Shown in pieces: positions 20,913 through 31,801 of a stretch of DNA of 64,000 bases. A program made the translations under genes and the position numbers. How positions within the stretch are numbered: the first letter of the stretch is position 1; the number at the start of each line of letters is the position of its first letter. The notes beneath the pieces are model-generated. The model was not told where the DNA came from and did no database searches. It saw nothing but the letters and a program-made list of their open reading frames with translations. Source of the DNA: Tupaia tana (lineage: Eukaryota; Chordata; Mammalia; Scandentia; Tupaiidae); the NCBI GenBank assembly GCA_026018925.1, contig JAKSZU010000013.1, forward strand, positions 78,233,791 through 78,297,790, written 5' to 3'.

Positions 20913-21110
20913 GTCTCTTGGACTTTGATGTACTCCAATAGGTTGGAAAGAGTCCTGCTCCCTTTGGCTTGGTACACACTGAGCTCGAGGAAGGCTGAGC
21001 CTCCTCTGTCCAGAAAACCCTCACTTTGTAGCTCTACCTGATGTCTGGGCTTTTTCTCTGGTTTACTTACTAGGAGGCCTGACTCTGCCCCCCATGTTGG
21101 ACCACATCTT

Positions 21111-21365
21111 TTTTTTTTTTTTTTAAGTTTTTTTTTTTTTTGCTATAGGGTGTGTGCGCTTGCCCAAGAGACAAAAAGTGAGAAATTACCTGCCCCCCCC
21201 CCCCCCAGGGGGGATGGCCACACCGCAATCCCTACTCCTCCTGGGATCTTGGGCACACATGCACATGTGCCTGGCATGAGTTTAAGCCACCAGGTTTGGG
21301 ACTTGAACCACGGTCAACTACATGGGAGTCCAGCGACATAGCCATTACGCTAACTGCTGGTCCCA
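21111..21365 (-). mobile_element. Long-form SINE, minus strand, with C-run expansion
   Basis: The palindrome position holds a run of about 15 C before aggggggatggcc (21190-21210). Head taactgctggtccc. An 11-bp TSD, gaccacatctt, lies at 21100-21110 and 21366-21376. Part of the CT/GA region is missing. Confidence 0.9.
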
Positions 21366-21376
21366 GACCACATCTT

Positions 21377-21841
21377 CTTCAGTGGCTACCCAGATCCTTC
21401 TTTCAGAAGTTATGGATGTGAATCCCCAGCTCTGTGGGTGTTGTTTTGCTGACAGCTTTACAGGGACCACATTCATCAAAGACAGCCATTTTGCCAAGGC
21501 CAAGGCTTCTTTCCTGGGCCACCTTCATGAATGATGGTGGGATATGAAGGCATGACCCTCCCTCCCCACAACCTGGGACAACTCTGAAGGCCCCTCTCAG
21601 CTTTCAGAGCTCACTGTGAGGTTGGATGAAGCTGAGGCCTCTATCCAAGCTGGACTACAGCCTCACTTCTCACTCTGCTTCTTTCCCTCTCCTTCCTTCC
21701 ACAGGTTTTGACTCAGAGAACGCATCCTAATGAAACTCATGCACTTTACTCTCTGTCTCAGAGGCCACTTTCTGGGAAACCCAAATTGTGTGACACTTTC
21801 CTGTTCCTATACCTGGTATCCGCTCTCTCCACAGTGGCTAG
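21377..21841. other. Unique DNA
   Basis: Nothing recognised. Confidence 0.4.
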
Positions 21842-22050
21842 CCATTGCCTGGGATGCCGATGTGGGTAGGATGTCCCTCTTTCCCGAACACTACCTGGGA
21901 TGCCGATGTGGGTAGGATGTGCCCTTCATTGGGCCCTTGCCATTGCCTGGGATCCTGATGTAGATGGGATGGCCCCTCCCCTGGGCTCCTGCCTGGGCTG
22001 CTGATGCAGGTGGGCTGTCCCTCTGGCCCTGAGCCTGGGATGCTGAACCT
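21842..22050. repeat. Minisatellite, about five units of 42-52 bp
   Basis: The unit begins cctgggatgccgatgtgggt. Unit starts are at 21848, 21894, 21946, 21992 and 22034. Units 1 and 2 share a 26-base block exactly, and later units diverge. A 97-codon minus-strand frame across it is an effect of the repeat. Confidence 0.8.
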
Positions 22051-22376
22051 GATGGCTCAGGAAAGGGAAGATAATGTGTGGATAATGAGGCTACACATTT
22101 TTCCATTGCACATTGCTGACTAACAGCATCTTGCCTTGTGTGGATTCTATATTCCTGTCTTTGCCTTTGCGTTATAACCTCCATTGTTGTGTCAGTTTCT
22201 TAGAACTACCAAAACTGAGTGGGCCTGTCCAAACATGAACTGCCTTGAATACGGTGGTATGACTCTGAGATCTTAGTCCCTCCGTGAGATTCGGCTTCTT
22301 TAGAAAAGGTGGGGGGGGGGGGGGGGAGGGAATGGTTTCTTTACTTTGCTCCTGACTGGAATCACCTGGTGACATT

Positions 22377-22427
<51 letters not shown>

Positions 22428-22869
22428 CCTTGGGCTTAGATTACTGATTTGGGCCCGCTCTATGGAACTGGGATTTTCTCAGCCCCTTGGGTGCCTCTGT
22501 TGCAGACACTTTAGCCAGGTCTATAGGCTGCCTTTAAGACTTGCTGCCTCCCAGCTCTGTGGCCTGTGTGCCTTTATGTGGGCCCTAGAGAAAAGCAAAA
22601 AGGGAGACTCTCTTGCTGTGTTCCAGGACCCGAGGCACCTCATAGATCAAGAGCATTCTTATTCCGTGTGGCTCTGGAGGGATAAACAGCCCCATTGGGC
22701 AGTAACTCCACAGAAGTGGCTTTTGGCTCAGTAAATGTGAGACCTCCCTAAAGACATTCCTCAGCACAGGAGGAGGCTGTCTTGGGGCTTCAGTAGGAGT
22801 TGATGCCCAGGTGCTCCCCTGGAGCAAACCCTCTGCAAATGAGAGCTATACCTTTAATAGACAGGAGAG
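22051..22869. other. Unique DNA around two simple repeats
   Basis: Contains a G17 run at about 22310-22326 that could form a G-quadruplex, and the CA repeat listed separately. No gene seen. Confidence 0.45.
22380..22424. repeat. (CA)n microsatellite, about 22 units
   Basis: Uninterrupted ca repeat, likely polymorphic. It generates false Cys/Val and His/Thr repeat frames. Confidence 0.95.
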
Positions 22870-23240
22870 CAGGGTTTATGTTCTTGGGCCTGGGATACAG
22901 GTGTTTTATCTCTGTTCCCTGCTAGCTGTGTGACTTCAGACAAGTTATTGTACCTCTCTGAACCATGGTTATATGTCATCGGTAAAATCGGAATAATAGC
23001 AGTTTCTGTCTCACTTTTTTAAAAAGACTAGCTTTATTGATATATAATCCACATACCATATAATTCACCTGTTTAAAGTATAGAAGTTAATAGTTTCTAG
23101 TCTGTTCACAGAGCTGGACAGCTCTCACCATGTCACTGACCAACTGTGAAGATAAAATGAGGCCGGGCAGGGAAGCATGTAGCATAACGTCAGGTGCAGG
23201 GTCTGTGCTCAGAAAATGCTGGATATTATTGTTCTTGATG
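22870..23240 (+). mobile_element. MIR SINE split by an L1-type fragment
   Basis: 22870-23014 (gctagctgtgtgacttcaga, gtacctctctgaaccatggt) and 23136-23240 (gataaaatgaggccg, ggtctgtgctcagaaaatgc) are the two parts of a MIR. Between them, 23015-23135 (agctttattgatatataatc, acataccatataattcacct) matches a common old LINE fragment. Confidence 0.6.
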
Positions 23241-23428
23241 GATTGGTTATCCATAGTAAGGTTTGAGGATGCTCGGGGTGACATCTCTGGGGCTATTGTG
23301 AGGACACACAGGCTTTCAGGAGGGAGGAACAGGGTCTGACAGACTCAGGAAGCTGAGGTTTCTTATAGAGCAATGTGTTGATAGTAACATTGCTCATATA
23401 CACATGTGTGCAAATCATGTAAAGTTCT

Positions 23429-23659
23429 GGGACCAGCAGTTAGTGTAATGGCTATGTGGCTGAACTCCCATGTGGCCGACTGCAGTTCGAGTCCTGGACA
23501 CAGTGGCTTAAACTCCCGCCGGGCGTGTGTGCGTGCGTGCCCAAGATCTCGAGAGGAGAATGGAGCAGAAGGGATTGCAGCGTGGCCTTCCCCCCCGGGG
23601 GTGATTTCTCGCTTTCTGTTTCTCTGTCTCTGTCTTTCTGGTGAGTGCACGCACCCTTT

Positions 23660-23702
<43 letters not shown>

Positions 23703-23711
23703 AAAAAAAAA
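23429..23711 (+). mobile_element. Long-form SINE, plus strand
   Basis: Head gggaccagcagttagtgtaa, B box gttcgagtcctgg, palindrome ttccccccccgggggtg near 23588-23603 and a poly-A of about 36. No clear TSD. Confidence 0.9.
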
Positions 23712-23768
23712 ATGTCTTAATGTTTGGGGACTTCCATGCCTACCAGTGGATTTGAGTCAACCCTGGCC

Positions 23769-23944
23769 TTTTTTTTTTTTTTTTTTTTTTTTAAGAATTT
23801 TTTTCATCTTTATTCATTATTATTTTTTAACTTGACCGGAGAAAGATAGAGAGAGGGAAAGTGAGAGAGCAAGGTCCAGGACTTGAACTGCAGTCGACCA
23901 TGTGGGAGTTCAGTACTCTTAACTACAACATCACCTGCCGGTCT
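23769..23944 (-). mobile_element. Short-form SINE, minus strand
   Basis: T-run of about 24, then aacttgaccggagaaagata, B box ggacttgaactgcag, head cacctgccggtct. Confidence 0.85.
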
Positions 23945-25220
23945 CCCTACCCTTACTTTCTGTGCTCTTTTCCTGTTTGTTAACTTCTGGCTGTATAAGC
24001 TGGTGTCCCTCGATGGGTGTTCTCTCGCTCCTGCCCCATACCCACCAAACTGAGCCAGCAGGTGGCATCTGTGGCAGCCATCTCTGTTTTCCAGGTGGCT
24101 GGGCTCTGTGTGGCATTGGTCTCCTGATTGGTTAGAGCAGGGAAGGGGTACCCAGCACTAGCCACTGGGACCACTTACGTGACCTCAGGTGGTCCCCACT
24201 CGATGCCTCCCCAGCTGTCTATCACCACAGGCAGTAGTTTTCTGTGTCTGGTTCTACCTTCTGAGTTCCCGCTCTGACGACTTCCAGTTTGTAATGCTGG
24301 CTTCCTGTTCACCAGCTCCTGGTCAGACCTTCAAATGCCAACTGTTAACCCACCTCTGGCTGGGCGTTGTCTATTTTTATTTATGATGAAATCTCCAGGA
24401 GTTAGCATTATGCCTGGCTTACGGCAGAAGCTGAATAAATATTTATTGAACAAATACATTGTTAAAATTCAAGGGAAAATAGGTATTGCAGGAATGGATG
24501 GTGATCTGTTATTTGTTTTCAAAGCCAAGATAATTTAAAAAAGTTTTCATTGTTTATTTCCACCCAAACCTAACCGGTTAGAGAAACATATGGTTGATTT
24601 CTTTAGATTTTAAAAGGTGCCGGAGGACTTAATTTAACATGCTGAAGCTTCAAATTTCAGAATAGTTACCCTGGGTACTCCTGCTATAACTTCCCAAATC
24701 CTGTTCGCATCTTTGCCATTTGGATTTGTTATGTCTTCCCATCCACTTGCGGACAAACTACTTTTTAATAATTCTGTAATAAAACGACTCCCGACATCTT
24801 TGCCGTTCCAAACCTGAGTCTATCCACTTATTTCTAAGCACACTCCCCCATATAGTTCCAAAGGATTCAGATTCTCTTTGGAGGTATTTCAAATCTAAGA
24901 CTTCACTTCTTAAAAATGAAATTTTGTGGTTGTTTCTCTACGGGGATATAAGCCACTTTAGTAATAAAATAAAGAATAATGGTGACCAGGCATAAACTGA
25001 ATGTGAGGCTGACTTGTGAAGGCGGCAGGGGGTCTAGGAAGATTTCCTCCAGGCCTTCCCCTTGCAGCTACTTGTTCTTGGGCCATCGCTGAGAAAAGCC
25101 TCCAAGGCCCCATTCCAGAAAATTGGCTTGTTCTCTAGAATGCCTTCCCTTGCCATTGTGGAGCTGTGTCTATTTGCTTTGGATTTTAGCACATTCTTCA
25201 CATGGCCTCAGCTATGGACT
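23945..25220. other. Mostly unique DNA with an L2 3' end
   Basis: 24375-24445 (ggagttagcattatgcctgg, gaataaatatttattgaac) is an L2 3' end on the plus strand. The rest is unassigned. Short frames lack domains. Confidence 0.45.
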
Positions 25221-25428
25221 CTTTTTTCTTTTTTTTTTTTTTTTAGTTTCACCGTAAGGCTCATAAGGCTCGTGCACCTGCAGGAAAGAGAGACAGAGAG
25301 AGAAGGAAAGTGAGAAGTCCAGGTGGGATGGCCATGCCACAGTCCTTTCTCCTCCACTCTCCTCCCAGGATTTTGGGCACACATGCATGTGTGCCCAGTG
25401 TTAGTCTTTAAGTCTCTGGGCCTGGCCC
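25221..25428 (-). mobile_element. Long-form SINE, minus strand, lacking its tRNA head
   Basis: T-run, a gaaagagagacagagag block, cctttctcctccactctcct body, then it ends at tctctgggcctggccctg. The tRNA-like head is absent, so it is 5'-truncated. Confidence 0.75.
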
Positions 25429-25468
25429 TGTGCTAAGAAGTTTGTTTGTTTTTTAAGGTTTTTTTTGT

Positions 25469-25733
25469 GGGACCAGAAGTTAGCGTAATGGCTATGTTGC
25501 TGGACTCCCATGTAGTCGACCGTGGTTCGAGTCCCGGACCTGGTGGCTTAAACTCATGCTGGGTGCGTGTGTGTGCGTGCCCAAGATCCCAAGAGGAGAA
25601 TGGAGGAGAAGGGATTGCGGCGTGGCCATCCCCCTGGGGGGTGATTTCTCGCTTTCTATCTCTCTGTCTCTCTCTGTCTGTCTGGCGAGTGCATGCACCC
25701 TATAGCAAAAACCTCTCCAAAAAAAAAAAAAAG
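25469..25733 (+). mobile_element. Long-form SINE, plus strand, well preserved
   Basis: Head gggaccagaagttagcgtaa, intact B box gttcgagtcccgg, body and palindrome tccccctggggggtg near 25628-25642, end ccctatagcaaaaacctctc and poly-A. It sits between two minus-strand SINEs with almost no spacer. Confidence 0.9.
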
Positions 25734-25734
25734 A

Positions 25735-25967
25735 GTTTTTTGTTATAGGGTGGATGTGTTCGCTAGAGAGACAGATAGAAAGTGAGAAATCACCTCCCAG
25801 GGGGATGGCCACGCTGCAACCCCTTCTCTTTCATTGTCCTCTTAGAATCTGGGGCTCACATGCTCTTGCACCTGGCATGAGTTTTAAGTCACCAGGCCTG
25901 GGACTTGAACCACGGTCGACTCTGTGGGAATCCAGGGATGTAATCATTATGTCATCTTCTGGTCCCC
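25735..25967 (-). mobile_element. Long-form SINE, minus strand
   Basis: ttttttgttatagggtggat, gaaatcacctcccaggggga, B box gacttgaaccacgg and head cttctggtccc. It directly abuts the preceding plus-strand copy, giving an inverted pair whose A-runs and T-runs meet at 25720-25740. Confidence 0.85.
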
Positions 25968-25979
25968 CAAGACTTTTAT

Positions 25980-26140
25980 TTGTATTTCTTAATCCTCATA
26001 ACTCTAGGAGGTAGTTGTTACTATACTATCCATTTCACTGTTGAAGAAACTGAGGTACAGAGAATAGAAGTAAGTTGTCTAAGGTCTCCAGATTGTTGAA
26101 TAAAGAATTAAGATTTGAACCTGTCTATGTTTATCCAAAG
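25980..26140 (-). mobile_element. MIR SINE fragment, minus strand
   Basis: cttaatcctcataactctag, ttgaagaaactgaggtacag and aagttgtctaaggtctccag. Confidence 0.6.
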
Positions 26141-26151
26141 TCCATTATCTC

Positions 26152-26400
26152 TATTTTTTATTTAGATTTTTGCTATAGGGCATGTGAGACAGAGCCAGAT
26201 TGAGAGAGAGAAAAAGTGACAAATCACCTCTCAGGGGCATTGGCTGTGCCACAATCTTTTCTGCTCCATTCTCCTCATGGGATTTTGGGCACATGTGCAC
26301 ACACATCTGGCATGATTTTCAAGCTGCCAGGTTTGGTACTCAATCTGCAGTCAGCCATGTGGGAGTCTAGACCTTAACCACCGTGCTGCCTGCTGGCCCC
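26152..26400 (-). mobile_element. Long-form SINE, minus strand, diverged
   Basis: atttttgctatagggcatgt, acaaatcacctctcaggggc, head ccgtgctgcctgctggcccc. Confidence 0.8.
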
Positions 26401-26559
26401 AAAGCCCGACATCTCAAGCCATGTTAGCTGCTTCCTTCATGATGTGGCATCCTGACATTCACAAGCACCTATGGAACTAAAAACCAAACAGCGCACACAT
26501 GAACTAGTCAAGCTTTAAAATTAAGCTTGCATTCTAGTCTCTCTGCTTTTTGAGTCTAT
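26401..26559. other. Unique DNA
   Basis: Nothing recognised. Confidence 0.4.
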
Positions 26560-26830
26560 AGAGATAGCACAACTTAACAGTAAAGACATGGATTCTGGAG
26601 CCAGTATGTCTGGATTTGAACCCTTAGTCTACTGATTGCTATGTATGTGACACTGGACGAGTAACTTTACCCTCTGGCCTGTGCCCCTCAGCAAGATAAG
26701 TGATACTCATAGTACCTACTTTATCAGATGGTTATATGGATTTAATGAGTTAACATTTATAAAGCTCTTAGAACCATGTCTGACACATGATGATTGCTAT
26801 ATAGTTCAATTTGGGGAAATAAAACTTTCT
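26560..26830 (+). mobile_element. MIR SINE, nearly complete
   Basis: acatggattctggagccagt, tctggatttgaacccttagt, gacactggacgagtaacttt, ttaatgagttaacatttata and aaccatgtctgacacatgat. Full MIR order. Confidence 0.7.
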
Positions 26831-27539
26831 AGAGTCTCAAGACAGGGGTAGGACATACTACAGAAAACTCTTGTGAAGGTTAAACTTGAAAGCTCCTACC
26901 ACAGGGCTTCGTTCACCAATAAGTGCAGTTTACAGTAAGTTGTGACCGTCATTACTATTTTGTGTGGGGAGTTGAAGGTTGCCTTGAGTTCCACATTGGC
27001 CCTCCTTTGGCAAGAACTTTGCAGTTTAGGATTCTAGGAGTGGAGGCTTTCAAATTCCCACTATAGCTGGCACAGAGAGGCAGGGTTGTCTTGGGCAATT
27101 TTAAGGGAGACAGTTTTTTCATTGATCAAAATTCCTATTATAGGAGTATAGATTTCTGGCATGGAAGAAAGTTCATATTTAAAAATAAGGTGTGAGTGGC
27201 CATGACCTTACCTTTCGTCTTCTTAGGGTCTTAGCCTAGAAACCTCGTGACTAATGGATAGAGTTCCCCATAGTATAGGGTAACAAAGGTAGAATTGAGT
27301 GACATCTGTCTAGGCCTCTTGGAGAAGGGTCCTCAGAGAGGAGTGACTTCTCAAAGACGATTCATCTTATGTTACAAAGAAATAAAACCTTATGTGAGGC
27401 CGCAGTGAGTGAATCTTTTATTCTACTTTTGTTCTTCCCTCTTTTCCTACATCTTGAGCTGAATCATTAACCAGCTGCTACTAGATCTCATCCAAATATT
27501 GTAAGAAATGATGACACCAAAATTTGGAGAGGTCTACAG
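26831..27539. other. Unique DNA
   Basis: 26880-26950 has a weak MIR 3'-like trace. Nothing else recognised. Confidence 0.4.
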
Positions 27540-27735
27540 TTTGTAGTTCCTTTTGATCTAAATAATCTTACTTAAATCTTCACCATGACTGTACATTATT
27601 CTCAGTTTAAAGACGAGGACATTGAGGACCAGGGTAGTTAAGTTCCAGGATCTCTAGCTGGGAAGCAGCAGGATCAGGACCATAGCGCAGATCTTCTGAG
27701 TCTAGTTTCTGCACAGTAAATCGGCAGTGCTGGAA
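27540..27735 (-). mobile_element. MIR SINE fragment, minus strand
   Basis: cattattctcagtttaaaga, gaggacattgaggaccaggg and ctctagctgggaagcagcag. Confidence 0.6.
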
Positions 27736-28970
27736 GAAGGCAAAGCCTGGGATAGCGCCTTCCCTCTTTTTTCTGGAAACGGTTCCTTTTCTTCCTGTCA
27801 GCTCTCCCTCTACAGTCACCAGAGGACATCAAAGGGACATCTGGCTCTCCACAGCCTTCACTTCCTTATGGCACCTGGGCTAGCTTTCTTTGGCTTGGAT
27901 TTCTGTAACTCCCTCTACGCAAATGCTGCTTCCAGGTTTCTGTGAAGTGTGAGTAGGGGGATTCACAGGCACTGTGCATGGGACAGTCCCCCAGGGAGTG
28001 TCTGTAATTCAGCATTTTATCGGGATGCCCTGGGATCCTGGGGTCTGGTGTGGAGCCCACCTATCTGACTTCCAGAGGAGTATGGTACACTGGGTTATCC
28101 TTTCAGCAGTGCGTTTACTACTCTTCCACTGTTCCTGGTCTGAGCTTCAGGAAGGTGAGACTGGGAACAGAGGAGCTGTTAGGCAGTGAGTGCTTCCTGA
28201 GTTGTGTTATATCATGAGTCCATTCACCTCTGGTCTGGCTTTCCCCACTAAAGGAGTCAGGTTAGCTTCGTGGTGTATTATGTGTGTGATTGCTCAGGAC
28301 CCCACACTAAGCTTGGTTTAATGCTCTATTGTTACTGTCTTGAAATTCATAAACACTTTTGCATGGACCCTGCAAATTGTAAGTTTCTCCTATGAAGGTT
28401 TGTCTAATTTGAAGTTTTCCAGTCGAAACCCTAGGAGCTGACACCATCCTGATTCATCCTCTGGATGACACACACCTAAACAGGTGTATAAAAGTTTGGC
28501 ATCTTGGTCATCTTTTCTTCACTACTTATGCCCTTGGTACCATGACTAGGAAGCTTTTCCCTGCCTCCTCAAAGTGATACGACTATCTGCTGGACTTTTT
28601 CTTTAGTTACTGGGTTTATTTTCATTTATCCACCAACCAGAGGCTACAGTTAATTACACAGCATCTTTTGCCAATCAGACAGTTATTATTTTGCTCAAGA
28701 AAGAAAACAGGAAAGGTCTGTCAAGGTAGAAATAAGTGCACAGGGTGGTCTACTGAGGGAAGGGTCTAACTGATTCAAACCAGCAACTAACATAGCAGGT
28801 CAAAGGTTGCGGGATCTAGAAGGGCCTAGCTATCATTCCTGCTTGCCCTGCCATCTCTGTTCCCTCTAAAATACAGAGAGAGTGGTTGAATTAGGGGATG
28901 TTGTTTGGAATCAGAGGTACCAGCTGGAATGTCATCTTCTCCAGCATGTACAATTTGTGGGAACTTGACA
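27736..28970. other. Unique DNA, nothing recognised
   Basis: One of the longer repeat-free stretches. Frames of 60-84 codons lie on both strands without domains. A tataaaagtttgg TATA-like word at about 28486 has no downstream gene. Confidence 0.45.
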
Positions 28971-28974
28971 AAAA

Positions 28975-29480
28975 AGGGTGAGCAAGAGACAAGGTCTTTG
29001 CCTTCACAGAACATAGAGCCCAGGGGATAAAGGAGGCAGAAGCAGATCATATTACAACACAAAAAGGCAATTACAAGCACTGTGTGTGTTATGATAGGGA
29101 ACTACCTAGAGTAAATGGTGTTCAACAGAGAAAAGATGAGGGCAAGGAGGCATCCAGGAGGAAGTGACATTTGAGGAGAGCCCAGAAGAGGTATTTACCA
29201 GGAAAAGGTATAAGTAAAGTCAGGAGAGTACAGCGAACAGTGTGTGCAAAGCCTCCAAAATGGGAGGAGGCACGGGCCTTTCAATGAATTGAAAATAGCT
29301 AGTGTGGAACAGAGGAAAGGAAGGGCAAGAGATGATCAATGAGCCTGGAGAGGTTGGTGAGGGTGCAAAGCAGAGATTAAGAGTTCAGTCGTGGTCTTTA
29401 AAAAGTCATTGTTACAGCCATTCTGTCTGAACTATGGAAGGTGATTGGATGGGATAAGAAGTGGGTCCAGTTAGGAGGCT
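28975..29480 (+). mobile_element. Ancient LINE-like repeat, unassigned
   Basis: acaaggtctttgccttcaca, ggaagtgacatttgaggaga, tgtgcaaagcctccaaaatg and ccagttaggaggctgtgcaa resemble a widespread old mammalian repeat also seen at 43210-43540. I believe it is of LINE type but cannot name the subfamily. Confidence 0.45.
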
Positions 29481-29576
29481 GTGCAAGTGGCCCAGCCAAG
29501 AGCAAATGGGAGTTTGGACCTGGTGGTGCAAAGAGGAAAAATCTGAGGGATATCAAGAAGGGAAACAATGGGACTT

Positions 29577-29826
29577 GGGGGTCAGCAGGTGGTGTGGAGG
29601 TTAAGGCACTGGATCCTACATGACCAGCTGGTGCATGGATTGAGTCCCTGACCCAGTGGCTTGAAAATCATGCCAGGTGTGTGTGAGTGTGTGCCCAAAA
29701 TCTCAAGAAGAGACTGGAGGAGAAGGGATTATGGCATGGCCATCCCCTCTTGAGGGGAATGATTTCTCACTTTCCATTTTTCTCTGCCTGTCTCTGGCAA
29801 GTACACACAGTCTATCACAAAATCTT
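29577..29826 (+). mobile_element. Long-form SINE, plus strand
   Basis: Head gggggtcagcaggtggtgtg, body ctggaggagaagggattatg, palindrome atcccctcttgaggggaatg near 29742-29761 (stem kept with altered sequence). Confidence 0.8.
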
Positions 29827-29834
29827 TTTTCTTT

Positions 29835-31080
29835 TGTCTTTTTAAAAACTTTTTATGTTTTTTTTAATTTTTAAAAATTTTTTACATATTCAATCATTGT
29901 ATTATCATTACACATGCAAAATTTATTTTCCCAGCATGAATATAGTGCACATTGAGTTAAAGATATTATCATACACATTATCAACAGATAATTTTCATTT
30001 TTGTGCCCCTTAAGTGTTTTTTCTTATTTATTTACATTTAATCATGTCTTTACAGTGTATGACATTTCTTTTTCCAGCACAAATATGCATGTCAATCAAG
30101 ACAAAGATATTACTGTATACATTATCATCAGCAAATAGCTTCTCATTTTTTTTGTCAAGTAAGCAAACTATTTTTTTGTTTTTAAATTTTATTATTCCTA
30201 TTTTTTTGTATACATTCAATTGCTATACACCATTTTTTAAAAGAATTATTTATTTAATTTTTTAATTCATTTATTCATCTTATTTTTCAATTTGACTAGA
30301 AAGGCACAGAGAGAGAGAGTAAGAGAGGGAAAGTGAGAAAGCAAGCCACCCGGTCCGAGACTTAACCATGGTCAGCCATGTGGGAGTCCAGCGCCCTTAT
30401 CTACTACGCCACCTGCCGGCCCCGCTATACACCATTTGGCTTATAAAGAAAATTCACCTCAGAACAGTCAGGTTGAGAATATTATATATGTTACCAACCA
30501 CAAGTAATAAAACATTTCTGTATCCTACAAATGTTTTCTCTATTTTCTCCCTTATTTCCTTCCCTATACTCTTCCCCCTCCCACCCTCCTTCCACACTGT
30601 CTCCAATGTCCATAACTATCTTCTTTTTTTACTATTATAATCATTTTTATATTACATTGAGTAACATTTATCTTTACAGTGTATTACATTTCTTTTTTAG
30701 CATGATTACCATGCATATCAATCAAGAAAAAGACATTACTATCCACATCATCATCAAATGTCTTTTCATCATTTTTTTCAGATTATTATTATTTATTCTC
30801 ATTTTTTTAAAAACATTCAATCACTGTATATCGTTTGGCTTGTATAAAGAATTTACCCAACATGAAATACTTCTCAGAGCAGTCCAGTTGAGAATACTAT
30901 ACATGTTATTATCAACAGGTAATAAACCATTTATTTGTCCCACTAATGTCATGCCCATCTATTGTTCTCTTGCTATCTTTCTCTATACTCTTCCCTTTGC
31001 CCCCTGCCCCATTCTATACACTGTCTTCAGCATCCATAACTATTTTCACTGCTTTTATGCCCTTCAGTATTTTGAACCCT
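29835..31080 (-). mobile_element. L1 3' UTR with repeated internal units, antisense
   Basis: Read on the minus strand this lies just downstream of L1 ORF2. A module with tacagtgtattacatttct, then tcaatcaagaaaaagacatt, then cagtccagttgagaatacta and a cataactat block appears at 30640-31080, again at 30020-30640 (with a SINE inside) and partly at 29880-30010. A similar module occurs alone at 33900-34298 and in part at 45107-45235. The spacing between matching points in copies 2 and 3 is about 423 bp after removing the SINE. Confidence 0.6.
30240..30423 (-). mobile_element. Short-form SINE, minus strand, in L1 3' UTR
   Basis: A/T-rich tail, gactagaaaggcacagagag, B-box remnant gacttaaccatgg, head cacctgccggcccc. 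A perfect 14-bp TSD, gctatacaccattt, lies at 30222-30235 and 30424-30437. Confidence 0.9.
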
Positions 31081-31550
31081 ACCATAAAGTGCAGATAGTC
31101 GGTATATATTAAGTGGGTACATACAATATCTTTCTTTCATATCTTGGCTTGCTTTACTCAGCAATAGATCCTCCATATTTGACCACTTTCTATCGAATGC
31201 CAGTGTCTTGTTTTTTTTTTTTTTTATGGCTAAATAGTATTTCATAGAGTATATGTGCTACACTTTTTCCATCCATTCATCTCTTTGTGGACATTTCGGT
31301 TGGTTCCATGTCTTAGTGATCATGAATAATGCTGCAATAAACATTGATGTGCAAGCACTTTTCCAACTCAGCATTCCCTGTCCTTTGGGTAGATACCTAG
31401 AAGTGGGATTGCTGGATCAAATGGTAGTTCTATTTGTAGATCTTTGAGGAAACCCCATATTGTTTTCCACAGTGGCTAAACCAGTTTACATTCCCACCAA
31501 CAGTGTAGGAGAGTTCCCCTTTCACCACATCCCTGCCAACACTTCTCACT

Positions 31551-31801
31551 TTTTTTTTTTTTTTGAGAGGTTTTTGCTACAGGGCATATACGCTCACCAG
31601 AAAGAGACAGAGAGATAGAAAGTGAGAAATCACCCCCCAGGGGGATGGCCACACCGCAATCTCTTCTCCTCCATTCTCCTCTTGGGATCTTGGGCATGCA
31701 CACACGCGCCCAGCATGAGTTTAAGCCTTTGGGTCCAGGACTTGAACCTTAGTCAACTACACGGGAGTTCAGCGACATAGCCATTACGCTAACTGCTGGT
31801 C
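31551..31801 (-). mobile_element. Long-form SINE, minus strand, inside L1 ORF2
   Basis: T-run, gagaggtttttgctacaggg, palindrome accccccagggggatgg near 31632-31648, head gctaactgctggt. The TSD is approximately ctcactttttt, before 31551 and at 31803-31812. L1 ORF2 sequence resumes directly after it. Confidence 0.9.

Noticed and set aside
30531-31112. 193-codon plus-strand frame
   Set aside because: It lies on the strand opposite to L1, in the L1 3' UTR. AT-rich composition gives Phe/Leu/Ile/Ser-rich false membrane-like protein.
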